Shown one piece after another: positions 7,683 to 15,875 of a stretch of 64,000 bases of DNA. The position numbers were made by a program, and so were the translations under genes. Position 1 is the first letter of the stretch; each line of letters begins with the position of its first letter. The stretch spans positions 272,962-336,961 of the forward strand of contig JAISSU010000029.1 of the NCBI GenBank assembly GCA_031272985.1, written 5' to 3'. The notes beneath the pieces were generated by a model. That model did no database searches and was not told the origin of the DNA. It saw nothing but the letters and a program-made list of their open reading frames with translations. The DNA comes from Lachnospiraceae bacterium (GTDB lineage: Bacteria; Bacillota; Clostridia; Lachnospirales; Lachnospiraceae).

Positions 7683-8816
7683 ATGTCTGAGATTAGACTG
7701 GAGAATGTAACAAAAAGATACGAGTCGGTCGTTGCTTTGGACGGTGTCAGTTTCTCCTGCAAAGACGGCGAATTTTTCACTCTTCTGGGACCATCAGGAG
7801 CCGGAAAAACAACGACGCTTGAAGTGATTGCCGGGCTTAAAAAACCCGATGAAGGTAAGATATACCTTGATAATGAGGATGCGGCGGATATCTCTGTTCA
7901 GGATAGGGATGTCGCGATGGCATTTGAGGATTACGCGCTGTATTCCCATATGAAGGTTTATGACAATATTGCGTTTCCGCTTCGTTCACCTAAATATCCC
8001 GAAAAGTTGACTAAAGCCCAGGAAAAAGAAAAAGTAGAGGCGATAGCCAATCGTCTGGGGATCGGGGAATATCTGGATCGTATGCCAAAGCAGCTCTCGG
8101 GTGGTCAGAAGCAGAGAGTATCTCTTGCCAGAGCTATGGTTCGAAAGCCTAAGATATTTTTGCTTGATGAGCCCATAGCGCATTTGGATGCAAAGCTACG
8201 TGCCCTTGCGAGATCTGATTTAAAGAGAATCGCCGGTGAAATGGGGACTACTATTGTATATGTAACGCATAATTACAGGGAGGCATTGGCACTTTCTGAC
8301 AGGATTCTCATTATGCGTGAGGGAAAGGTAGAGCAAATCGGGACTCCTGATGAGATTTATAATGAACCGGAATCGGATTTTGTGGCTAATCTCGTAGGTG
8401 ATCCCCCGATTAATTTCATGGACGGAGAGCTTAAAAAGGATTCGGAAACGACTGTCTTTGAGTTCGATAAATTCAAATTTGCCTTGCCTGATGATTTAGC
8501 AAAAAAAGCTTGGGCATCATCGTGGGAAGAGGATGGCAAAAATATTGTGAGACTTGCCTGTCGCCCTGAATCATTAACAGCGGCTAAGGAAAGGACGAGC
8601 GACATAGCCGCGCAGTTTCCCGTTTTGGTATCTGAACGAAAGGACGAGGAAATACTGCTTAAGTTCAGGGTAAAGGAAGCCCTGATAATTGCGAGTATGG
8701 GGCAGGCGGATGATGTTCCCGGGTTTGAGGAACCGGCATGGGTTCAGATTGACTTATCAAAGGTATATTTCTTTAGAAAGACCATGGAAGTCTCTGCTGA
8801 GTCTAAGAGAGGTTAA
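7683..8816 (+). CDS. ABC importer ATPase 1 (CUT1-like, Glu in Q-loop)
   Basis: This 377-residue MalK/UgpC-type ATPase has Walker A GPSGAGKT (residues 36-43), signature LSGGQKQR (138-145), Walker B IFLLDEP (158-164), the D-loop HLD and switch histidine YVTHN, then a C-terminal OB-like regulatory domain. The Q-loop position reads MAFEDYALYSH, with Glu82 in place of the near-universal Gln. The ribosome site GGGAGG precedes the ATG. A second, non-identical ATPase follows, so the transporter probably works with an ATPase heterodimer. Confidence 0.9.
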   Translation: MSEIRLENVTKRYESVVALDGVSFSCKDGEFFTLLGPSGAGKTTTLEVIAGLKKPDEGKIYLDNEDAADISVQDRDVAMAFEDYALYSHMKVYDNIAFPLRSPKYPEKLTKAQEKEKVEAIANRLGIGEYLDRMPKQLSGGQKQRVSLARAMVRKPKIFLLDEPIAHLDAKLRALARSDLKRIAGEMGTTIVYVTHNYREALALSDRILIMREGKVEQIGTPDEIYNEPESDFVANLVGDPPINFMDGELKKDSETTVFEFDKFKFALPDDLAKKAWASSWEEDGKNIVRLACRPESLTAAKERTSDIAAQFPVLVSERKDEEILLKFRVKEALIIASMGQADDVPGFEEPAWVQIDLSKVYFFRKTMEVSAESKRG

Positions 8817-8872
8817 GCAAGGTGTCCGGGGTATCCCCTGTTAAAGCATGCTCAAGGAGGTGTTGATTATTC

Positions 8873-9949
8873 ATGAGTAAGTTAGAAGCGAGAAATGTCG
8901 TAAAAATATATGAAGGAAGTAACGATGCGGCTGTTAAGGGAAGTAATTTCCTCGTTAACGACGGCGAGTTTATCGCGATATTGGGGCCGTCAGGGTGCGG
9001 AAAAAGCTCGACCCTTCGCATGATAGCGGGACTTGAGGAGATCACCTCAGGTGAGATACTATTTGATGATAAGGTGATAAACGGATTGACGCCTGCGCAG
9101 CGTAACATCGCCCTGGCATTTGAGTCGTATGCCCTTTATTCACCAATGAATATATTTGAGAATATTGCCTTTCCGCTTAAGGCGGCAGGCGTACCAAAAC
9201 CTGAGGTGAAAAGAAGGGTAAATGAAGTGGCGGAAATGTTTGATTTAACCGCGCTCTTAAAGAAAAAACCGGGCGAGCTCTCGGGCGGGCAGCAGCAGAG
9301 AATTTCGCTGGCCAGAGCCCTGGTTCGCCGCCCCAATGTATTTCTATTGGATGAGCCGCTCTCGCACATGGACCAGAGAAACAGAGCGGATATTAGAACC
9401 AGAATAAAGTATATGCATGAAAGAGATAAAATCACTACAATTTATGTCACTCACGATCAGGAAGAAGCGGTATCGTTAGCCGATAGGGTTATGGTCATGA
9501 GTATGGGTGAAATCCAGCAATTCGGAACCGTGACAGAGCTTTGGAACAAGCCGTCGAATATATTTGTGGCTGGCTTTATCGGGGAACCGGCAATCAATTT
9601 TGCGCAAGGCAAAGTCGAAAGTGACCACTGCGTTTCTGTATTTGATACTCAGTGGAATTGTGATATCTCACTTGCAAGCTATCCGAAATCTCACGAGGTG
9701 ACTGTAGGATTTCGCCCCAATAAAACACGAATAACCAATCAGAAAACCGTAGGGAGTGTGGAAGCGAAAGTTTCTGTCGTTGAATTTGCGGGAACGGCGA
9801 GGCAATTGACCCTCACAATAGCGGGGGAGGATTATCGGGCGATGGTGGCACCTGATTTAGTGGTGAAACCGGGTGATACTGTTTATCTGCACGTTGATCC
9901 CCAAAATGTATTGCTGTTTGACACGAAGACCACAAACGCTATCTACTAA
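8873..9949 (+). CDS. ABC importer ATPase 2 (CUT1-like, Glu in Q-loop)
   Basis: This 358-residue partner ATPase has Walker A GPSGCGKS (residues 38-45), signature LSGGQQQR (136-143), Walker B VFLLDEP (156-162) and switch histidine YVTHD. The Q-loop reads LAFESYALYSP with Glu84 where Gln is expected, the same change as in ATPase 1. The C-terminal half is a TOBE/OB-like domain ending LLFDTKTTNAIY. AAGGAGGTG lies 9 bp before the ATG. The two ATPases differ clearly in sequence (D-loops HLD and HMD), so this is an old pair rather than a recent tandem duplication. Confidence 0.9.
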   Translation: MSKLEARNVVKIYEGSNDAAVKGSNFLVNDGEFIAILGPSGCGKSSTLRMIAGLEEITSGEILFDDKVINGLTPAQRNIALAFESYALYSPMNIFENIAFPLKAAGVPKPEVKRRVNEVAEMFDLTALLKKKPGELSGGQQQRISLARALVRRPNVFLLDEPLSHMDQRNRADIRTRIKYMHERDKITTIYVTHDQEEAVSLADRVMVMSMGEIQQFGTVTELWNKPSNIFVAGFIGEPAINFAQGKVESDHCVSVFDTQWNCDISLASYPKSHEVTVGFRPNKTRITNQKTVGSVEAKVSVVEFAGTARQLTLTIAGEDYRAMVAPDLVVKPGDTVYLHVDPQNVLLFDTKTTNAIY

Positions 9950-9970
9950 CCGGATAGAAAGGAGAAAAAG

Positions 9971-10720
9971 GTGCTGGATCCAAAGAAATTAGACAAAACC
10001 ATACCTGTTCCTCTGTACTATCAACTTAAAACCATGCTGCTTGAAGAGATTGACAATGGAACATTTGGGGTAGATTCTCTGATTCCGACAGAGAAAGAGC
10101 TTTCGGATATGTTTGCGATTAGCCGCACTACCGTGCGTCAGGCAATAGCTGAGCTGGTACATGAGGAAAGACTCTATCGGATTAAGAGTAAAGGTACATT
10201 TGTTGCGAGAACAAAAATAAAACAGGATTTCATTAGGCGTCTGGAATCCTATGATGAGTCGATACGAAGGACTGGCAGGACTCCGGGGACGAAACTCTTA
10301 CAGATGCAGACAAGGCAGGTAAATGAGGAGGTCGCGGAAGCGCTGGGGCTTAATCTTTCAAGTGAAGTAGTATATATTAACCGCCTGCGAAGCGCAGACG
10401 GAGTACCGGTAGTCTTAGTTGAAACCTTCCTTCCGTATAATAGCTGCTCGTTTGTGCTGCAGCATGATTTGGAAAAAGAAGCTTTGTACTCAATTCTCTC
10501 GAAAAATAATAATACAAAAATCCACAGAGTTACACGAATCATTGAAGCGGTGCAGGCTTCCGCTGAGGATGCGTCAGTGCTGCAGATAAAGCGCGGGAAG
10601 CCGGTGCATTTGTTTCATTCGGTAGGTTATAATGAAAAAGACGAGCCGGTCGAGTATTCGGTTTCCAGATACCGCGGCGACCAGAATAAATTCGTCGTGG
10701 ATATCTATGTGGAAGTGTGA
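9971..10720 (+). CDS. GntR-family (HutC/UTRA) transcriptional regulator
   Basis: This 249-residue regulator has an N-terminal winged helix (VPLYYQLKTMLLEEIDNG, IPTEKELSDMFAISRTTVRQ, about residues 11-60) and a UTRA effector domain (roughly 95-245) with the usual chorismate-lyase-like fold. The start is GTG at 9971, with GGAGAAA upstream. It is 21 bp downstream of the second ATPase in the same orientation, so it is likely the operon's autoregulated ligand-responsive repressor. The operator would be expected near 3930-3960. The effector is unknown. Confidence 0.9.
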   Translation: MLDPKKLDKTIPVPLYYQLKTMLLEEIDNGTFGVDSLIPTEKELSDMFAISRTTVRQAIAELVHEERLYRIKSKGTFVARTKIKQDFIRRLESYDESIRRTGRTPGTKLLQMQTRQVNEEVAEALGLNLSSEVVYINRLRSADGVPVVLVETFLPYNSCSFVLQHDLEKEALYSILSKNNNTKIHRVTRIIEAVQASAEDASVLQIKRGKPVHLFHSVGYNEKDEPVEYSVSRYRGDQNKFVVDIYVEV

Positions 10721-10753
10721 ATAAACGAACTACATTATAATCTCACATAATAG

Positions 10754-11635
10754 TTACGGATTCAACAGGCTAATAAAACCGCGGGCAGATTTTGAGAGCT
10801 TTATGCTTCTTAGATGGCATAGGCTTATTCTTGTTCTGATTTCGGGCACAATCGGTACAAAAGCAATATCATCGCGCATATGATAAATTGCGAGCTTATT
10901 TGTTAAAAGTGCGACACCCATACCATCCGCCGCCATGTCAATAAGTGTTTCAATGCTATGATCCATAAAATATATTTTCGGAGTAAAACCATGGGCTTTA
11001 CAGGTTTCGACGACGATTTTTTGCGGTGTGCTACCCTTACTTAACAGAAGGAAATCCATGTCTTTAAGAGCTGTTAGATCAATCGAAGAATTCGGTGATA
11101 GCGGATGCGAGGAAGGAAGTACTGCCACAATGAAATCATCAATATATGAAAAGCGGGTAAATTCGTCCTGTTTCGCTGACTCTTCTCCGGTCTCTCGTAT
11201 AAAAGCAAGCTCTATTTCTTTTTTGCGTAACTTATTTTTTAATTCATCCGAGCCTGCCTGAGAAATGCTCAAAGTGTACTCGGGACACTTCTTTTTGAAT
11301 CCTGATATTAGGGCCGTTATGCCGTATTGAGCCAGTGCGGGGATTGCTCCGAGGCGTAAATTGACCTTATCCTCTGCCATTAAACTAGCTATGGCGAGCA
11401 TATATTCATTGTGAGATCGTACGATTTTAAGGGCATATGGGAGCAGCAATTTCCCATATTTATTAAGCGAAACCCTGTGAGTCGTCCTGTCAAAGACCTT
11501 TGCACCGACCTCGGATTCCAATGAAATTATGTGCTTTGAGAGGGATGACTGCGATATGTATAGTTTCTCAGCCGCTTCAGAGTAATTTCCCACCTGCGCT
11601 AAAGTAACAAATTCCTTTAAATAGTCGATGTTCAT
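10754..11635 (-). CDS. LysR-family transcriptional regulator
   Basis: This 293-residue LysR protein has the N-terminal helix-turn-helix (YLKEFVTLAQVGNYSEAAEK, then LYISQSSLSKHIISLE), the VFDRTTHRVSLNKYG wing and a two-lobe effector domain (about 90-293). GGGAGGTC lies upstream of the ATG. It is divergent from a MATE exporter and the shared 115-bp gap holds a perfect LysR-type palindrome at 11653-11671. Control of the exporter and of itself is therefore likely. It is convergent with the GntR gene. Confidence 0.92.
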   Translation of the reverse strand: MNIDYLKEFVTLAQVGNYSEAAEKLYISQSSLSKHIISLESEVGAKVFDRTTHRVSLNKYGKLLLPYALKIVRSHNEYMLAIASLMAEDKVNLRLGAIPALAQYGITALISGFKKKCPEYTLSISQAGSDELKNKLRKKEIELAFIRETGEESAKQDEFTRFSYIDDFIVAVLPSSHPLSPNSSIDLTALKDMDFLLLSKGSTPQKIVVETCKAHGFTPKIYFMDHSIETLIDMAADGMGVALLTNKLAIYHMRDDIAFVPIVPEIRTRISLCHLRSIKLSKSARGFISLLNP

Positions 11636-11652
11636 GGCGACCTCCCGGGTTA

Positions 11653-11671
11653 TTATTCCTTATTGGAATAA
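11653..11671. promoter_or_regulatory. LysR-type operator (T-N11-A palindrome)
   Basis: TTATTCC (11653-11659), spacer TTATT, then GGAATAA (11665-11671) gives seven perfect base pairs of dyad symmetry with a 5-bp centre. It sits 18 bp from the LysR start. A candidate exporter -10 box, TATAAT at 11712-11717, with a weak TTGCTT -35 at 11690-11695, lies on the other side. Confidence 0.65.
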
Positions 11672-11750
11672 ATACTAACATAATCTGATTTGCTTGTCAA
11701 AATAAGGTGGATATAATTAAATCAGCAGGTTTTTGGGGGTAGTTATCAGG

Positions 11751-13094
11751 ATGAGTTCGGAAAATAAAATGGGAGTAGCTCCCATACCAAAATTAGTTTT
11801 GAGTATTTCGTTGCCATTAGTGATTTCGATGATGGTGCAGTCATTGTACAACATAGTGGACAGCATTTTTGTGGCGCGACTCGGCGAGGACGCACTGACT
11901 GCCGTATCGCTTGCTTATCCTGCTCAGATATTATTAATAGCGGTGTCTGTCGGAACAGGGGTCGGTGTAAATTCACTTTTATCCCGTGAGCTTGGAAAAA
12001 AGAACTTTGAAGGTGCAAATAAGGTGGGGCTAAACGGTTTGTTTCTGGCGGTAGTCTTATCGCTGGTGTTTACGATTTTGGGATTATTTATTGTGCCTTC
12101 GTTTTATCGGATATTCACCAATGATGCCTATATTACCGGACTCGGAATCAGTTACCTGCGAATTTGTATGTTGCTTTGCTCCGGGATTTTCCTCGGAACG
12201 ATGGGAGAACGCCTTTTGCAGGCCACTGGGAAAACTTCACTTAGTATGGTGGCGCAGACTGCCGGGGCGCTCACAAACGTTATTCTGGATCCAATCATGA
12301 TTTACGGTTGGATAGGTTTCCCAAAAATGGGGGTCGCGGGTGCGGCTTTGGCTACCGTAATAGGTCAGTGGGTGGCGGCAGTTCTCGCTATTATTCTTAA
12401 TATTACAAAAAACAAGGAAATCAGTTTATCATTCAAGGGATTTAGGCCAAGTTCAAGCACGATAAAATTGATATATAAGGTCGGGGTTCCCGCGATGTGC
12501 GTTCAGGCATTGAGCAGTCTGATGGTCATTGTGATGAATAAGGTATTGGTTGGCTTTTCAAATACAGCCGTTGCGGTCTTCGGGGTGTATTATAAGCTGC
12601 ATAATTTTATATATATGCCTGTATTAGGACTGACACAAGGTTTGATTCCTATAATCGGCTATAATTATGGAGCAAAGAATGGGAAAAGGGTAATGGCAGC
12701 TTGGAAGTTTAATACTATTGTCGCCTGTGCCATATCGGCTGCGGGTATGTTAGTATTTGTTTTATTACCGTCTCAATTGATGTCCATGTTTAATCCTAGT
12801 GTCGAAATGATGAAAATGGGGATACCGGCACTTCGCATCCTCGGGCTTCCCTTTATCTTCACGGCATTTTCTGTTGGAATAGGCTATGCCTGCTCAGGGA
12901 TGGGAAACGGCATAAACAGTATGGTAAGCGCACTTATCAGGCAGTTGGTAGTATTGGTTCCTTGCGTATACCTTTTGTCATACTTGTTCGGACTGGGAGG
13001 AATATGGTTCGCTTTTCTCGTAGCGGAAGTCTTAGCCGCAGTCTATGCGGGAGTGTCGTTTGTGCATGAGTGCAGGGTGAAGATTAGCTATTGA
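11751..13094 (+). CDS. MATE-family multidrug/cation exporter
   Basis: This 447-residue integral membrane protein has about twelve hydrophobic segments in two homologous halves. The opening PKLVLSISLPLVISMMVQSL with YNIVDSIFVARLGEDALTAV is the standard DinF/NorM-type MATE start. MATE proteins export cationic drugs or metabolites using Na+ or H+ gradients. The ATG at 11751 is used; an in-frame TTG at 11733 is possible but has no ribosome site, whereas GGGGGT lies 10 bp before 11751. It is divergent from LysR and probably regulated by it. The 3' end overlaps the end of the LysR remnant by 11 bp. Confidence 0.9.
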   Translation: MSSENKMGVAPIPKLVLSISLPLVISMMVQSLYNIVDSIFVARLGEDALTAVSLAYPAQILLIAVSVGTGVGVNSLLSRELGKKNFEGANKVGLNGLFLAVVLSLVFTILGLFIVPSFYRIFTNDAYITGLGISYLRICMLLCSGIFLGTMGERLLQATGKTSLSMVAQTAGALTNVILDPIMIYGWIGFPKMGVAGAALATVIGQWVAAVLAIILNITKNKEISLSFKGFRPSSSTIKLIYKVGVPAMCVQALSSLMVIVMNKVLVGFSNTAVAVFGVYYKLHNFIYMPVLGLTQGLIPIIGYNYGAKNGKRVMAAWKFNTIVACAISAAGMLVFVLLPSQLMSMFNPSVEMMKMGIPALRILGLPFIFTAFSVGIGYACSGMGNGINSMVSALIRQLVVLVPCVYLLSYLFGLGGIWFAFLVAEVLAAVYAGVSFVHECRVKISY

Positions 13095-13413
13095 AAAAAT
13101 CATAAAAGACATTCATGCTTTTGGTGAATTTTGCATCCGGAGACCATGTAAGATAGATGTCGCGCGTACATTCTATGTCAGAGATTCTAAGGAGTTTAAG
13201 GTCCGGATAGTCATAAAGCACATCTTTGGTGGATACCGCAATGTTCAGAGTGTTAGAGGAAACGTACTTTACCCTTTGCATAACGTTTGGGAAAGCCTCA
13301 ATCTGAGGCAATATGGATTCAAGCCTTCGATATAATTCCATACCACAAGGGCTTAATTTTACACGTTTTCCTATGCGTACAAACAATTCTACGCCTAAAT
13401 CGGATTGAAAAAT
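13084..13413 (-). pseudogene. Decayed LysR regulator gene
   Basis: The minus strand encodes about 110 residues that match two separate parts of a LysR protein. The first part is the end of the DNA-binding domain (SDLGVELFVRIGKRVKLSPC, then GMELYRRLESILPQIEAF). The second is a C-terminal effector piece (LKLLRISDIECTRDIYLTW plus SPDAKFTKSMNVFYDFF). The first helix-turn-helix helices and most of the effector domain are missing, and an in-frame stop lies about 10 codons before the surviving part. This is a gene remnant with both a 5' truncation and a large internal deletion, not a functional small protein. Confidence 0.7.
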
Positions 13414-13530
13414 ATTACATTTGAGCTATTTAATGAAGATACACATTGCTTTGAATTCTGGGAGAAAGCAATTGAGCACTTCCTGAATTTTCTTAAGGTA
13501 GAGAAAGTAAAATACTACATCGGGGTGTAG
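13405..13530 (+). other. Unassigned short reading frame between gene remnants
   Basis: The gap between the LysR remnant and the DUF4143 ATPase contains a plus-strand frame from TTG at 13405 to TAG at 13528-13530, about 41 residues, including FELFNEDTHCFEFWEKAIEH. The same frame stays open past the stop. It has no ribosome binding site of note and was not recognised. It may be debris of another gene; confidence that it is expressed is low. Confidence 0.2.
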
Positions 13531-13562
13531 TATACAGTGGGGCGTAAGGAACTCGGAGATTA

Positions 13563-14876
13563 TTATGGACGCTTTTGCGTACTCGAAGGTATATTCTCAA
13601 TAGCATACAGCGGAAGGTTCAGCATCCAGTCCTGTTCTTTATAGTCTGACATGGAAGTTCGGATGGATAAATCGGGATGGTATTTATCCGCGAAGGCTCT
13701 TAGGCTCTTACTCTGCAAATTAACCTCGGCTTTTACTTCTATAGGAATGACGGCATTTCCGGTATCTATCAGAAAATCTATTTCCGACGTATTATTATCA
13801 TTGGTCCAGTAGTATGTTTCTATGCCTGAAAGGGTCTTCAACTGCTGGAGCACGTATTGCTCGGTGAGAGCACCTTTGAATTCGGTAAATAGCGCATTGC
13901 CGTCTAGCAAGACATCCTGACGCAACCTGGTCATGCAGGACAGCAGCCCGACATCTACGATAAACAGTTTAAAGGCTTTTAGATCTTCATAAGATTTAAG
14001 TGGCAATCCCGGGGCATTGACACGATGCACTTTATGGACCAGGCCACAATCTGACAGCCACATCAAGGCGATTTCATAGTCTTTAGCGCGCGCCCCCTCC
14101 TTTATTATTCCGTAAATGAATTTTTTGTTTTCCCGAGCCAACTGAGAAGGTAAACTGTTCCATAGCATACGGATGCGAGATACGGCTTCAATGGGAGCAT
14201 GTTTTGAAAAATCCTGTTCATAAGATTCAAGGATACGCTGCTGAATTTCACGAACTTCTCCGAAATTGCGCTCTTCTGAAAAGGAGAGTACTGCCTCGGG
14301 CATACCGCCGACGAAATAATAGTGCTTTAGAAGGTCAATAAACTCCCGTTTATAAGTGGTAATCATGTCATAATTGCCATCGTTTAATAGAGCGACATAC
14401 TGCTCTTTCCCTAAAGCTAACAGGAACTCAGAAAAAGATAATGGGAACAGGTCTAAGAATTCCACCTTGCCAACGGGGAAGGAAGTCCCATGATGAAGCG
14501 CTACTCCAAGAAGTGACCCCGCGCATACAATTTTGTATTCGGGAGCATTTTCATTGAAGTATTTAAGAGATGCTAAAGCTGCAGGTATTTCCCGGACTTC
14601 ATCAAAGATAATAAGCGTGGTCTCCGAGTTTATTTTATGACCTGCGAAAAGCTCTAAGCCTGTAATTAAGCGCGTAATATTTAGGTCTGCGGAGAACAGG
14701 TCCTCCATAAGGCTGTTTTTCTCCATATTAATATAGATGGTTTCGTCAAAAGCGATTCGCCCAAATTCCTTCATGAGCCAAGTCTTACCAACCTGACGTG
14801 CACCTCTTATAATCAGTGGTTTGCGCTTATTATTGTCTTTCCATTTTAACAGTGCTTCCATAGCAGTACGATACAT
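13563..14876 (-). CDS. AAA ATPase with DUF4143 C-terminal domain
   Basis: This 437-residue protein is of the AAA_14/DUF4143 type. The N-terminal ATPase has Walker A IIRGARQVGKTWL (about residues 22-34) and Walker B TLIIFDEVREIP. The middle shows SFSEFLLALG and YYFVGGMPEAV, and the C-terminus has the nuclease-like strand pattern EIDFLIDTGNAVIPIEVKAE (D-x-n-E-x-K, PD-(D/E)xK type). The ATG at 14876 has GAGGTGAG upstream; an in-frame start 28 codons earlier would run into the 34-bp repeats and is unlikely. Proteins of this family are widespread in anaerobes, often as single genes, and their cellular role is unsettled. It is flanked by gene debris and a repeat array, consistent with horizontal arrival. 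Confidence 0.85.
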   Translation of the reverse strand: MYRTAMEALLKWKDNNKRKPLIIRGARQVGKTWLMKEFGRIAFDETIYINMEKNSLMEDLFSADLNITRLITGLELFAGHKINSETTLIIFDEVREIPAALASLKYFNENAPEYKIVCAGSLLGVALHHGTSFPVGKVEFLDLFPLSFSEFLLALGKEQYVALLNDGNYDMITTYKREFIDLLKHYYFVGGMPEAVLSFSEERNFGEVREIQQRILESYEQDFSKHAPIEAVSRIRMLWNSLPSQLARENKKFIYGIIKEGARAKDYEIALMWLSDCGLVHKVHRVNAPGLPLKSYEDLKAFKLFIVDVGLLSCMTRLRQDVLLDGNALFTEFKGALTEQYVLQQLKTLSGIETYYWTNDNNTSEIDFLIDTGNAVIPIEVKAEVNLQSKSLRAFADKYHPDLSIRTSMSDYKEQDWMLNLPLYAIENIPSSTQKRP

Positions 14877-14946
14877 ATTTCTCACCTCGATCCAAGCAAA
14901 GTATATCAACGAACACAAAAATATGCAACGACTTTCTGCGAAATGC

Positions 14947-15040
14947 AACACTTTTTCCATAGGACTTTTTGTGATACCATAACACTTTTTCCATAGGACT
15001 TTTTGTAATATTGCAACACTTTTTCCGCAGGACTTTTTGA
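14947..15040. repeat. Three tandem 34-bp repeats upstream of the DUF4143 gene
   Basis: A 26-bp core beginning AACACTTTTTCC and ending AGGACTTTTTG occurs at 14947-14972, 14981-15006 and 15015-15040, exactly 34 bp apart. The first two cores are identical and the third has two internal changes and a different last base. The 8-bp linkers differ. Because 34 is not a multiple of three and stops intervene, the array is not a coding repeat. Confidence 0.9.
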
Positions 15041-15149
15041 AAGATGTTCAATTGACGATTTTTGTTTGACTTAGCCTTTACATTATGTTTCAATAACGTA
15101 GACGGCTACGCAGATTCTGTATCTGCTCTGCCGCTTATTGATACAGCTT

Positions 15150-15335
15150 TATGGTTCGAGATAATTAAAGTCTCGCTAAGAGGGAACACGGTGAAATACC
15201 GTGACAGCTCACACTACTGTGAGGTCGGACGAAGTTTTTACGCCGTACGGACGTGTACGACAGCCACTGTCAATGATATATGATGGGAAGGTGAAAATTT
15301 TCGGATGATGACCGAGTCAGGAGACCTGCCATATT
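15150..15335 (+). promoter_or_regulatory. Cobalamin (adenosylcobalamin-class) riboswitch
   Basis: The leader contains, in order, the hallmarks of the B12 element: AAGAGGGAACACGGTGAAAT with the following TACCGTGACAGCTC stem-loop, ACTACTGTGA, GCCACTGTCA, the GATGGGAAGG block and the B12 box GAGTCAGGAGACCTGCC at 15314-15330. It ends about 45 bp before the lipoprotein start. In this class ligand binding normally shuts off expression, so the downstream pair should be made under B12 limitation. The outer limits are approximate. Confidence 0.93.
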
Positions 15336-15376
15336 AGTTGCTTGCAAATTTACTTTCGGTGAGGAGAGAAATTAAG

Positions 15377-15874
15377 ATGAAAAAAGAAAAGACATTCTTT
15401 AAGTTTGGACTGTTGTTATGTGTGCTTGCAGTGGTGATTTTTGCCGTAGCCTGCGGGAATAAGGATAACACACAGACCGATCAAAGCGGCGAGTCAGCCG
15501 CAGTATCAGAAAATGTAAAACCGGAATCAAATGTGGATGTTGAAGTAAATGGAGCCACAGGCACAGTGATTGATGTCGGTGTGGGCGAAAAGTCCTTTCA
15601 ATTCGAAGTAACATTGGATGATAAGACAGAAAAGTTCACTGTACATACCGATGAAACGACCGTAGGAGATGCGCTTCTTGGGGCAGGACTTATCACCGGA
15701 GAGGAAAGTGATTTAGGGCTTTTTGTGACATCGGTTAATGGTATTACTCTTGATTATGACAAGGACGGGAAGTTCTGGGGATTTTTCATAGACGGTGAGA
15801 TGGCGATGACAGGAGTGGATGCCACTGATATCGATGAAAATTCGATATATGCTTTTGTGGCGACCGAAGGCTAA
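15377..15874 (+). CDS. Transcobalamin-like (DUF4430) lipoprotein under B12 control
   Basis: This 165-residue surface lipoprotein has signal peptide MKKEKTFFKFGLLLCVLAVV and lipobox AVAC. An acidic linker leads to a DUF4430 domain (about residues 65-165) with the diagnostic elements TTVGDALLGAGLI, FVTSVNGITLDYDKDGKFWG, FFIDGEMAMTGVDATDI and the closing YAFVAT strand. DUF4430 resembles the beta domain of animal transcobalamin and intrinsic factor. GAGGAG lies 10 bp before the ATG at 15377. A cobalamin riboswitch precedes it and an ECF-type membrane component follows after 1 bp. The inferred role is capturing a corrinoid at the cell surface and handing it to the membrane protein. Confidence 0.85.
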   Translation: MKKEKTFFKFGLLLCVLAVVIFAVACGNKDNTQTDQSGESAAVSENVKPESNVDVEVNGATGTVIDVGVGEKSFQFEVTLDDKTEKFTVHTDETTVGDALLGAGLITGEESDLGLFVTSVNGITLDYDKDGKFWGFFIDGEMAMTGVDATDIDENSIYAFVATEG

Positions 15875-15875
15875 T

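Noticed and set aside
14830..15093. Minus-strand frame through the 34-bp repeats
   Set aside because: The peptide (KSPMEKVL-like) is an artefact of the repeat; the real ATPase start with a ribosome site is at 14876.
15062..15283. Short frame at the B12 riboswitch
   Set aside because: It overlaps the conserved riboswitch core and has no ribosome site.
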